Origin: Flavobacterium sp. UBA6195
Lineage (GTDB): Bacteria; Bacteroidota; Bacteroidia; Flavobacteriales; Flavobacteriaceae
Assembly: GCF_002422095.1 (NCBI RefSeq)
Contig: NZ_DITB01000100.1
Location: 1-34,508 of the forward strand
Length of the DNA: 34,508 bases
Direction: 5' to 3'
The position numbers and the translations under genes are program-made. Below the pieces are notes generated by a model. It saw nothing but the letters and a program-made list of their open reading frames with translations, had not been told where the DNA came from and did no database searches. Shown here piece by piece: positions 25,675 to 32,968 of this stretch (positions are counted from its first letter, which is position 1; each line of letters begins with the position of its first letter).

Positions 25675-26470
25675 AAGCTTTTTTTCCTTTAAGCGCTTGA
25701 CTAAATAAGTTATAAACTTGAGTAATTTTAATTTTACTTTGTTTTAAATCAAAAAATAATTTCAAAGCTACCCAAAATAAATACATTTTGCCAAAAATGC
25801 GATAAAAAACAGCACTTTGTACAAAATATAATTCTGAAAAAATTGTTTTTTCTCCTGTTGATAAATCAGAGTGAATCAAAATTGTTTTGGGTACAAAGCC
25901 TATATTCAAGCCTTTTTTGATGACATCTGAAACAAAAATAGCCTCTTCTCCCATATAAAATTTCGATCCTAAACCAAAATTCTCATCAAATAATACACCT
26001 TTAGATTTGATACTATCCTTTTTAAAAACCAATTCAACAGAAGAAGAATTTAATATCTCAAAATTTGAAAGTTTTGATAAAAAACGTTTTGGATATATTT
26101 TCGGTAAATTTCCATTTTCATTTTCATATTGAAATCGAAAACCATCATGATTTGGGTTGGAATTGAATGCGTTTAATACAAAATCATCAAAACCAGACTG
26201 AAAAACCACATCATCATCAGTCAAAATAATTAAATCTTTAGAAGCCTTTTGCAATGCTAAATTTCTACTTTTAGACAATCCTTTATCAAAGGAATTGATT
26301 ACTTCAACATTTTCAAAATTAGATTGCAATAACCTATCAGAAGTCGTTTGATTAATTACTAATAGGTTAAGCGTTGAAAAATCAGAAAATACAAACATGG
26401 CTTTCAAAAAATCGAAATTAGTTCGATTCATCGTGGCAATTAAAATTTGAATATCCGATTTTTGATACAT
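25652..26470 (-). CDS. GT2-like glycosyltransferase
   Basis: I chose the ATG at 26470 (MYQKSDIQILIATMNRTNFD) over an in-frame TTG nine bases earlier, giving 272 residues. The protein shows a GT-A start (IQILIATMNR), FDKGLSKSRNLALQKASKDLIILTDDDVVF with the metal-binding DDD near 92-95, and a later EEAIFVSDVIKKGLNIGFVP that suits the acceptor-site acid. Two hydrophobic stretches near the C-terminus (FVQSAVFYRIFGKMYLFWVALKLFFDL) suggest membrane association. It is the first gene of a two-gene minus-strand unit with the cupin ketoisomerase, and its last 23 bases overlap that gene. Confidence 0.85.
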   Translation of the reverse strand: MYQKSDIQILIATMNRTNFDFLKAMFVFSDFSTLNLLVINQTTSDRLLQSNFENVEVINSFDKGLSKSRNLALQKASKDLIILTDDDVVFQSGFDDFVLNAFNSNPNHDGFRFQYENENGNLPKIYPKRFLSKLSNFEILNSSSVELVFKKDSIKSKGVLFDENFGLGSKFYMGEEAIFVSDVIKKGLNIGFVPKTILIHSDLSTGEKTIFSELYFVQSAVFYRIFGKMYLFWVALKLFFDLKQSKIKITQVYNLFSQALKGKKAYVNHTKL

Positions 26471-26495
26471 ATTTAGCAATTGTACTATATTTACA

Positions 26496-26503
26496 CAAAG
26501 ATA
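26496..26503 (-). promoter_or_regulatory. Candidate -7 promoter element for the glycosyltransferase/ketoisomerase unit
   Basis: The minus strand reads TATCTTTG, a perfect TAnnTTTG match, ending 25 bases before the ATG at 26470. Just right of it (26504-26535) are direct repeats of AATTTAGAA. Confidence 0.5.
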
Positions 26504-26542
26504 AGAATTTAGAAGTCAGAATTTAGAATTTAGAACCATTAC

Positions 26543-27685
26543 ATGAAAATACTTTTGTTAGGCGAATATAGTCGTTTGCACAATTCTTTAAAAGAAGGAT
26601 TGATAGCGCTTGGTCATGAAGTCACAATTGTGGGTTGTGGTGATAAATTCAAGAAATTCTCTGTAGATTATTCAATTTATGCAAGAATTTGTAATGATAA
26701 TAAAATTGCAAATTTTCTATTCAAAGGAATTCGAAAAGTTATAAATTTAGATTTAGAAAAAATTGAAAAAGCAATTCGTTTATATTTTCTATTACCTAAG
26801 TTGAATGATTTTAATCATGTACAAATGATTAATTCTGATGCTTTAGAAACGTATCCAATTTTATCACGTTTTTTATATAAAAAGCTGTTCAAAAAAATCA
26901 AAAGTCGAAGTTTATTAATTTGTGGTGATGAAGTTTCTGTCGTGGATTATTGGTTTCAAAACGAACTAAAATATTCGGTTTTAACTCCTTATTTTGACGA
27001 CAATTCTTTGGAAAAAGATTTTCAATTCCCTTTAAAATATCGAAAAGATAGTTATCGAAAAACCTTTAAATGGTTGAATAAAAACTGTCAAAAACTAATC
27101 ACATCTGATTTAGATTATGAAATTCCGATGCAAAAAGTGGGTTTTACAACTACGTTTATTCCAAATCCAATAAATACAGATAAAATTATTTTTCAACCTA
27201 TAGAAAACACAAATAAAATCATCATTTTTCTTGGTATTAATCGATTGAGTTATCTTAAAAAAGGAATTAATTATTTCGAAAAAGCTTTAGAAATCATTCG
27301 AGAAAAACATACTGATAAAGTAGAAATAGTTGTAACCGAAAACCTTCCGTACAGCGAATATATTTCCATTTATAACAAAGCGCATATTCTACTAGACCAA
27401 GTTTTTGCATACGATCAAGGGTATAATGCATTAGAAGCTATGGCAAAGGGAAAAGTTGTTTTTACTGGCGCTGAAACCGAATTTTTAAATCAATATCAGT
27501 TGCAAGAAGATGAAGTTTGTATTAATGCCTTACCCAATGAAAACGAAATTGCAGCAAAGCTTTCCTTTTTAATTGAACATCCTGAAAAAATACTGGAGAT
27601 TTCTAAAAACGCTCGAAATTTTATCGAAAAAGAGCATGATTACAAAACTATTGCAGAAAAGTATTTAGCTTGCTGGGAAGCTTAA
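26543..27685 (+). CDS. GT4-like glycosyltransferase (GT-B fold)
   Basis: The 380-residue protein starts MKILLLGEYSRLHNSLKEGLIALGHEVTIVG, the N-terminal Rossmann half of GT-B enzymes. The C-terminal half has IIFLGINRLSYLKKGINYFEKALEII, then VTENLPYSEYISIYNKAHILLDQVFAYDQGYNALEAMAKGKVVF, in which the E-A-x-x-x-G arrangement binds the nucleotide sugar, and a closing helix (NARNFIEKEHDYKTIAEKYLACWE). It is likely a retaining family 4 transferase for surface glycan assembly; a CgeB-like family member is an alternative. It stands alone on the plus strand between two minus-strand blocks, and its last 38 bases overlap the end of the convergent membrane-protein gene. Confidence 0.85.
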   Translation: MKILLLGEYSRLHNSLKEGLIALGHEVTIVGCGDKFKKFSVDYSIYARICNDNKIANFLFKGIRKVINLDLEKIEKAIRLYFLLPKLNDFNHVQMINSDALETYPILSRFLYKKLFKKIKSRSLLICGDEVSVVDYWFQNELKYSVLTPYFDDNSLEKDFQFPLKYRKDSYRKTFKWLNKNCQKLITSDLDYEIPMQKVGFTTTFIPNPINTDKIIFQPIENTNKIIIFLGINRLSYLKKGINYFEKALEIIREKHTDKVEIVVTENLPYSEYISIYNKAHILLDQVFAYDQGYNALEAMAKGKVVFTGAETEFLNQYQLQEDEVCINALPNENEIAAKLSFLIEHPEKILEISKNARNFIEKEHDYKTIAEKYLACWEA

Positions 27686-28952
27686 TATTCTTTTTCAAAA
27701 ATAAAAGAACTATAAATATCATAATAAATTCAAACGGAAAACTAAAACGATAATTGGTTCCATAAGTTGCCAAAGCTTGCAAAACAGAAGCCGAAAACAC
27801 GATGGACGACAATAAAAATTCGAGAACAAATTTTCTACTTTTCAAGAACTGAATCAGTTGAAAACCAAAAACAAATAGAAATCCAGCCTTAATTAAAACA
27901 ATAAGAGCAGACTGCAAATACCAAACTCCCAAAAATAGTTTATTCGCATACTTAAAATTGAACGCTTCATAATTCCAATTGATTGTTGGTTTCCAAAAAT
28001 CAAACCAAGATTTGGTGATGACTTGTTTCAAATAAGCAAATGGATTTTCTTTTATTGCTGTTTTAGCAAATTTCCCCAACTCTACTGAAAATTCTGGCAA
28101 AGTTAAATTGTACTTGTCATAAGCGCCATCTTCATAAGCATACCAAATCGCCATTGCCACATCTCGATTTTCTCCAATAGATTTTTCGCGATAGGCAACA
28201 TACGGTTTTGAAATCCAATCGAATTCTTTAGGTGCATCTTCGGCAAAATAAACACAATTTTGCGCTAAATATAATCCTGAAATTCCCGAAGTAGAAAATT
28301 GTCCAATATTCACTTTATTTACATAAGACCAACTCCAAAAGGCTAACATTGGAAATAGTAAAATCAAACAACTTTTACGAAAAATAGTTTTAAAATTGGG
28401 TTGTTTTAACAATAACCAAATCAAAAGTATAAAAGGAATAAAAATATAAAACGATTTGATTAAAACTAAATAACCTAAAATAAAACTGATTAGAAAATCG
28501 AACTTCAAGCTTTGATTTTGAAAAGAAGTTTTGGAAAGTAAATAAACAAAAGCACTCATTAAAAAAAGCACTAAAGTTTCCACTAAAATACAAGTTTCAA
28601 AAAAGAAAACATTTAAAAAACAACCAATAAAAAGCGTGAATATTAAGCTATTTCGCTTTGAGAAACCTAAATGATTCAACGTTTTATATTGAAAAACAGA
28701 AGTTATAATTCCTAATCCAAATTGAATAAAAATAACCGCATATAAATTAGAATTCACAAAAGAAATCAACAATGGATAACCGGGTGAACGCAATCCATTA
28801 TAATTTGAAAAATCAAAATTTGAAACTCTTTGCGCTAAGTCGATATATCCTTCAGAATCGGGAAAAATGGTTACTGAAGAATAGAATATCGAAAACAAAA
28901 TCAATCGAAATATGATTTCGATTGCGATGAGTAGCTTAAGATTTTTTGACAT
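27648..28952 (-). CDS. Multi-span membrane protein, GT-C-like glycosyltransferase or polymerase candidate
   Basis: The 434-residue protein has roughly ten hydrophobic segments. The first loop reads TIFPDSEGYIDLAQRVSNFDFSNYNGLRSPGYPLLISF; the acidic D-S-E-G-Y plus R-S-P-G-Y-P pattern is like the catalytic first external loop of GT39/GT87-type enzymes, which use lipid-phosphate sugars on the periplasmic side. NYRFSFPFEFIMIFIV near the end fits the same group. In a Wzx-dependent locus a protein of this shape could instead be the Wzy polymerase. It is the last gene of the minus operon, overlapping the flippase gene by 17 bases at its start. At its end it runs 38 bases into the convergent GT4-like gene. 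Confidence 0.65.
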   Translation of the reverse strand: MSKNLKLLIAIEIIFRLILFSIFYSSVTIFPDSEGYIDLAQRVSNFDFSNYNGLRSPGYPLLISFVNSNLYAVIFIQFGLGIITSVFQYKTLNHLGFSKRNSLIFTLFIGCFLNVFFFETCILVETLVLFLMSAFVYLLSKTSFQNQSLKFDFLISFILGYLVLIKSFYIFIPFILLIWLLLKQPNFKTIFRKSCLILLFPMLAFWSWSYVNKVNIGQFSTSGISGLYLAQNCVYFAEDAPKEFDWISKPYVAYREKSIGENRDVAMAIWYAYEDGAYDKYNLTLPEFSVELGKFAKTAIKENPFAYLKQVITKSWFDFWKPTINWNYEAFNFKYANKLFLGVWYLQSALIVLIKAGFLFVFGFQLIQFLKSRKFVLEFLLSSIVFSASVLQALATYGTNYRFSFPFEFIMIFIVLLFLKKNIKLPSKLNTFLQ

Positions 28953-30207
28953 AAATCAATTTTCTAAAAAAATATAAAACTACTAAAAAAGTAATCACAT
29001 TGGCATAAAAATAAGCCATAACAGCACCTTTAACTGAAAATTGTTTCAATAAAAACAAAACGCCAAAATAAAATAACAGATTAAAAACGAGCTCAATAAT
29101 TAAATACTTATTTACCATTGCTTTTACTAAAATTTGGTAACCAAATGCTAAGGTCATAATCTTAAATAAATCGCCTAATAACTGCCAAATTAAAAGTGAT
29201 TTCACCATTTGAAACTTCGATGCTAATACATAATCAATTATCCAATTTTTAGCTACAAATACCGAGAATAAAACCAATATAAATAAAGGAACTAAGGTCT
29301 TAAAATAATATCCCAATTCCTTTTTAAACTCATCATCTGTATTTAATGCTGAAAGTTTTGGAAGATAATACATAGATAAACCAGCACTAAAAAACATCAT
29401 GTAAAATCCTGAAATTCTGTTGACTGCTTCCCAGTTTCCGGCAGCATCAAGTGAAATATCTGTAATTAGTACATTTCGAATTAACAATGATGTCAGAGGA
29501 ATTACAATAGCACTAACTAATGCCATTAATAAGAACTTTTGAATACTTTTTAAATACGTAAAATCGATATTTTTTAAAGTATTAAAATAGTGAAAAGCTT
29601 CATTTTTTCGTAAAAAATATAATGTACAAAGCAATAGTAATACATCTGAAATCACCAAAATTAAAATGGCTCCTTCTAATTGATTTCGTATAGTAAAATA
29701 GGTTGTAAAAGCAAAAATAACAATAGAACTTACCAATTGTAATGCAATTAATTTCTTGAAAAATTGTTGAGCATTTAACAACGCAGCCAAAAAAGATTGG
29801 AATGTAAAAAAAGGCAATAGCAATCCAAACAAAATTAAAAAGTGTGAATACTGATTGGATTGAAAAATCAATTGACTCCATTGTGAAGCAAAACTGATGA
29901 TAATTACGGAGCAAACGATGGTTATGATTCCAAAGAAGGAAAGGAATGAAGAAAAAATCTTTTTTCGCTGTTCGGCTTCCTTGTTTTCAATAAACAACTT
30001 GATAAAACCTTCTTTAAGACCCACAATGCTTATCGACTTGAAAATACTTGTGAAGTTTCTCAAATTCCCCATAAAAGCCATACCGCTTGGACCTAAATAA
30101 ACCGACACAATATTAACGGAAATCAGACCTAAAATAAATTGCACAAAAACTGCAATCGCATTAAGCGACAATACTTTTAATAAAATATGTCGTTTAAAAA
30201 ATGACAC
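28936..30207 (-). CDS. wzx: Wzx-type lipid-linked oligosaccharide flippase
   Basis: The 423-residue protein has about twelve membrane spans and the MATE/MOP flippase pattern. The stretch VSVYLGPSGMAFMGNLRNFTSIFKSISIVGLKEGFIK resembles the start of WzxE, the enterobacterial common antigen translocase (GPAGLGLAANF...). It should move an undecaprenyl-linked repeat unit from the cytoplasmic to the periplasmic face of the inner membrane. The start is GTG at 30207, which shares one base with the stop of the upstream acyltransferase gene; the first residues (SFFKRHILLKVLSLNAIAVF) lead straight into the first span, supporting this start. WzxE-like flippases elsewhere handle glycans with 4- or 3-amino sugars, in line with this locus. 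Confidence 0.85.
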   Translation of the reverse strand: MSFFKRHILLKVLSLNAIAVFVQFILGLISVNIVSVYLGPSGMAFMGNLRNFTSIFKSISIVGLKEGFIKLFIENKEAEQRKKIFSSFLSFFGIITIVCSVIIISFASQWSQLIFQSNQYSHFLILFGLLLPFFTFQSFLAALLNAQQFFKKLIALQLVSSIVIFAFTTYFTIRNQLEGAILILVISDVLLLLCTLYFLRKNEAFHYFNTLKNIDFTYLKSIQKFLLMALVSAIVIPLTSLLIRNVLITDISLDAAGNWEAVNRISGFYMMFFSAGLSMYYLPKLSALNTDDEFKKELGYYFKTLVPLFILVLFSVFVAKNWIIDYVLASKFQMVKSLLIWQLLGDLFKIMTLAFGYQILVKAMVNKYLIIELVFNLLFYFGVLFLLKQFSVKGAVMAYFYANVITFLVVLYFFRKLIYVKKS

Positions 30208-30779
30208 TATTTGATTTCTTTTATGATTTGCGCAGGATTTCCAGCAACAATTGCATTTGAAGGAACACTTTTAGTTACAACCGAACCATTTCCGACAACT
30301 GAATTCTCACCAATTATTACTCCTTTTAAGACAGTAACATTATCGCCAATAAAAACATTTTTCTCTATTACAATTTCAGCCGATTTTGGTGTTCCAAAAA
30401 GTCGATCATCTTTTTCTAATGAATGCCCGTCGTTATCTAAAATGGAACAATTTATCCCAATCAAAACATTATCTTGAATAGTAATTTTAGATAATGCTTC
30501 AATAGTACAATGATTATTTATGTAAACATTATTCCCTATGATAATTTCACTTTCTAAACTTCTTGCTTCAAAATAAGAATAATGCGAATAGTAATTAGGC
30601 GAATTTACAACTCCAATTTGAACATTTTCACCAAACGAAATCTTTCCTTTTCCATTCAAAAGTAAAGGATGATATAATTTGGGCTGACCCGAAACTTGCT
30701 TACACGAAGACAAGCTTTTATATTTTAAAATGCGAAGCTTTACAAAAGCAAATTGTTTCAATTGATGCAAAATTCCCAT
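30207..30779 (-). CDS. Hexapeptide-repeat acyltransferase (FdtC/QdtC or WbbJ-like)
   Basis: The 190-residue protein is a left-handed beta helix. Hexapeptide turns run from about residue 46 (ISFGENVQIG, IIIGNNVYINNHCTI, ITIQDNVLIGINCSI) to VVGNGSVVTKSVPSNAIVAGNPAQIIKE at the end. The likely catalytic His119 is in SILDNDGHSL. Such enzymes acetylate sugar amines or hydroxyls with acetyl-CoA. Directly after the 3-aminotransferase gene, it is the natural candidate for N-acylating the dTDP-3-amino-3,6-dideoxyhexose (FdtC or QdtC role). O-acetylation of the finished glycan is the alternative. The start abuts the aminotransferase stop. Confidence 0.82.
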   Translation of the reverse strand: MGILHQLKQFAFVKLRILKYKSLSSCKQVSGQPKLYHPLLLNGKGKISFGENVQIGVVNSPNYYSHYSYFEARSLESEIIIGNNVYINNHCTIEALSKITIQDNVLIGINCSILDNDGHSLEKDDRLFGTPKSAEIVIEKNVFIGDNVTVLKGVIIGENSVVGNGSVVTKSVPSNAIVAGNPAQIIKEIK

Positions 30780-31880
30780 TTAGTAGTTGTTTAAAGTTGT
30801 GATTATGTGCTGAATTTCGGATGCATTTAAACTAGAATTCAATGGAATACTCAACACTTCTTTGTGAATTTTTTCCGTAATTGGAAATGATAATTGATTC
30901 CAATTGGCTAACGCTTTTTGTTTGTGTGGCGGAATTGGATAATGAATCATCGTTTCAATTCCGTTTTCTTTTAAATAATTTTGCAAATCCATTCGATTGA
31001 AAGTTCGGATGACAAACAAATGAAACACGTGATTTTGAGATAAATCCCAATTTGGCATTACAATCTTATCATTCTTAATTTCCGAAAGATAGCGCTTTGC
31101 CATACTTCTACGGAAATCATTTTCCGAATCTAATTGCTTCAATTTGATATTTAGAAAAGCGGCTTGTAATTCGTCTAATCTTGAATTAACTCCTATAATT
31201 TCATTCTCATATTTAACTTTAGAACCATAATTTCGCATCGAAAACAAAACATTTGCTAGCTCATCATCATTCGTTGTAATAGCACCTGCATCGCCTAAAG
31301 CTCCTAAATTTTTTCCTGGATAAAAACTAAAAGCAGCAGCATTTGACAAATTTCCTGCTTTTTCTTTTTCAGAAAATTGACTTCCATGTGCCTGTGCAGC
31401 ATCTTCAACAACCAATAAATTATGCTTTTGAGCGATTTCATAAATAGCTTTCATTTCACACAGTTGACCGTATAAATGAACGGGTAAAATAGCTTTAGTT
31501 TTTGAAGTAATTTTAGCTTCAATTTCTTCCGGATTAAGATTATAAGTTTCTAATCGAGGTTCTACTAAAACAGGAACCAAATCAGCTTGTAAAATTGCTA
31601 GAATACTTGCAATATAAGTGTTTGCCGGAACAATTACTTCATCACCTTTTTGTAACTTTCCAAGGTGGATGTAAGCTTTGAAAATCAAAACCAATGCATC
31701 TAAACCGTTACCAACACCAATACAATGTTTCGTTCCGCAGTAAGTGGCGAAATCCTTTTCAAACTGTTTTACTTCATCACCTAAAATATACCAGCCACCT
31801 TCTAGAAATTGCTTCATCTTTTTCTGAAAAGCAGTTTCAAAAGGTTGGTTTAATTTTTTTAAATTTAGGAAATGTATCAT
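30780..31880 (-). CDS. DegT/DnrJ/EryC1/StrS sugar aminotransferase (FdtB/QdtB-like)
   Basis: This PLP enzyme should transaminate a dTDP-3-oxo-6-deoxyhexose to the 3-amino sugar using glutamate. The 366-residue length fits. Key features are GTKHCIGVGNGLDALVL (cofactor phosphate region), VEDAAQAHGS with Asp160 to the pyridine nitrogen and Gln163, and AFSFYPGKNLGALGDAGAI with Lys190 as the Schiff-base lysine. The PGKNLGALGDAG and EDAAQAHG forms are those seen in FdtB and QdtB. Its partner ketoisomerase (FdtA/QdtA-like) is at 25270-25674. The start overlaps the stop of the upstream gene in an ATGA arrangement, so translation is coupled. Confidence 0.9.
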   Translation of the reverse strand: MIHFLNLKKLNQPFETAFQKKMKQFLEGGWYILGDEVKQFEKDFATYCGTKHCIGVGNGLDALVLIFKAYIHLGKLQKGDEVIVPANTYIASILAILQADLVPVLVEPRLETYNLNPEEIEAKITSKTKAILPVHLYGQLCEMKAIYEIAQKHNLLVVEDAAQAHGSQFSEKEKAGNLSNAAAFSFYPGKNLGALGDAGAITTNDDELANVLFSMRNYGSKVKYENEIIGVNSRLDELQAAFLNIKLKQLDSENDFRRSMAKRYLSEIKNDKIVMPNWDLSQNHVFHLFVIRTFNRMDLQNYLKENGIETMIHYPIPPHKQKALANWNQLSFPITEKIHKEVLSIPLNSSLNASEIQHIITTLNNY

Positions 31881-32857
31881 AGTAAAACGTTTTCTAAAAG
31901 TGGATAATTCTTAGTTTCAATCTCATAAAAATTTTGAACAATGGTTCGTGCTCCAAAACCTTCTTTCCAAAACAGCAATCCTTTATTGATATTTTGTCCT
32001 TGATTTTCATTTGAAATTCCGAAATCGAAATACTTTTTATTACGAAACGTATACGTTATTAATCTGTTGTGTAAAAAATCTAAACTTCCGGTTGTATTTT
32101 TCGATTCATCGGCTGAGATATATTGCGAATGCGCTACAAAATCACTTTCAAAAACAGTAGTTCCTGCTATGATTTTTCCTTCTTTATAGACATTGAATTG
32201 TCTGATATTATTTGGAAATTTTGATTTTAACAACATGATTTCTTCAAGCGAATGAACAGGTTTTGCCTGATGCTTTTGTGCTAAATTAGGAATTAATATT
32301 TGATTCCAAAACGAAGTAAAATCTTGTTCTTCTCTAAATTCTAATCCAAAATCGGTTCCTCTTTTTATACCTTCTGCCCTACTGTTGCTAAATTCGAAAT
32401 CGGTTTCTAAATTAATGACTGACAAACTATCTCTACGAATTAATTTTGCATTTAAAATAAAACTCAAATACTCCATTTCATCAGAAGGCGATTCGTGATA
32501 AATAGTTGGCAATTGCTTCATTTGAAGAGAAGAAACACCATTTTCATTCAAAAATTTTAATACTGAATGTACTATTTCAATTACTTCTTGAATTCTTGTT
32601 TTCTGATTTAAAACCAAACCTCCATAGGTCAATCCTTGATGAGAATACAGCGTATTTTCTACTTTATTTGCAGGTAAAATGGCTTTCAAATGGTTCTTTT
32701 CATCAAAAATCAAAAGCGAATAATCTTCAAATCGATCTTGATGATATTCCATAAAATCGCGATGAAACAAGAATGTTGCATTTTTAGCATGGGCTACAAA
32801 ATTGTTCCATGTAGAATAAAATTCGGCTTTATATATTTGTATGTGATACTTTTTCAA
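31877..32857 (-). CDS. GNAT/FemAB-like acyltransferase
   Basis: The 326-residue protein resembles the FemAB-like/GNAT-fold proteins common in flavobacterial polysaccharide loci. Features are FLFHRDFMEYHQDRFEDYSLLIF near residue 30, a first lobe ending near LKMKQLP-like 'LQMKQLPTIYH', and a second lobe with KEGKIIAGTTVFESDFVAHSQYISADE and LLFWKEGFGARTIVQNFYEI. The last segment matches the usual C-terminal pattern of the family (LxxWKxxFGA). It probably moves an acyl or aminoacyl group to a sugar amine. It is the first gene of the five-gene minus operon, ahead of the aminotransferase, so it may provide an alternative acyl group for the same 3-amino sugar. Its donor is unknown. Confidence 0.75.
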   Translation of the reverse strand: MKKYHIQIYKAEFYSTWNNFVAHAKNATFLFHRDFMEYHQDRFEDYSLLIFDEKNHLKAILPANKVENTLYSHQGLTYGGLVLNQKTRIQEVIEIVHSVLKFLNENGVSSLQMKQLPTIYHESPSDEMEYLSFILNAKLIRRDSLSVINLETDFEFSNSRAEGIKRGTDFGLEFREEQDFTSFWNQILIPNLAQKHQAKPVHSLEEIMLLKSKFPNNIRQFNVYKEGKIIAGTTVFESDFVAHSQYISADESKNTTGSLDFLHNRLITYTFRNKKYFDFGISNENQGQNINKGLLFWKEGFGARTIVQNFYEIETKNYPLLENVLL

Positions 32858-32911
32858 AAAAGTAATTTTTAAAGTGGAAAATTACTAAATTTTTTATGGT
32901 ATCTGATTTCT

Positions 32912-32945
32912 TTGGTATGTTTTTTAAAAAAATATAGTAATTTAG
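32912..32945 (+). promoter_or_regulatory. Candidate promoter for the large secreted protein
   Basis: TTG at 32912-32914 is followed after 23 bases by TAATTTAG, one mismatch from TAnnTTTG, ending 23 bases before the ATG. The region also lies upstream of the divergent glycan operon, for which no matching element was found. Confidence 0.3.
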
Positions 32946-32968
32946 AACCAAATTTTCACAAAATCAAC

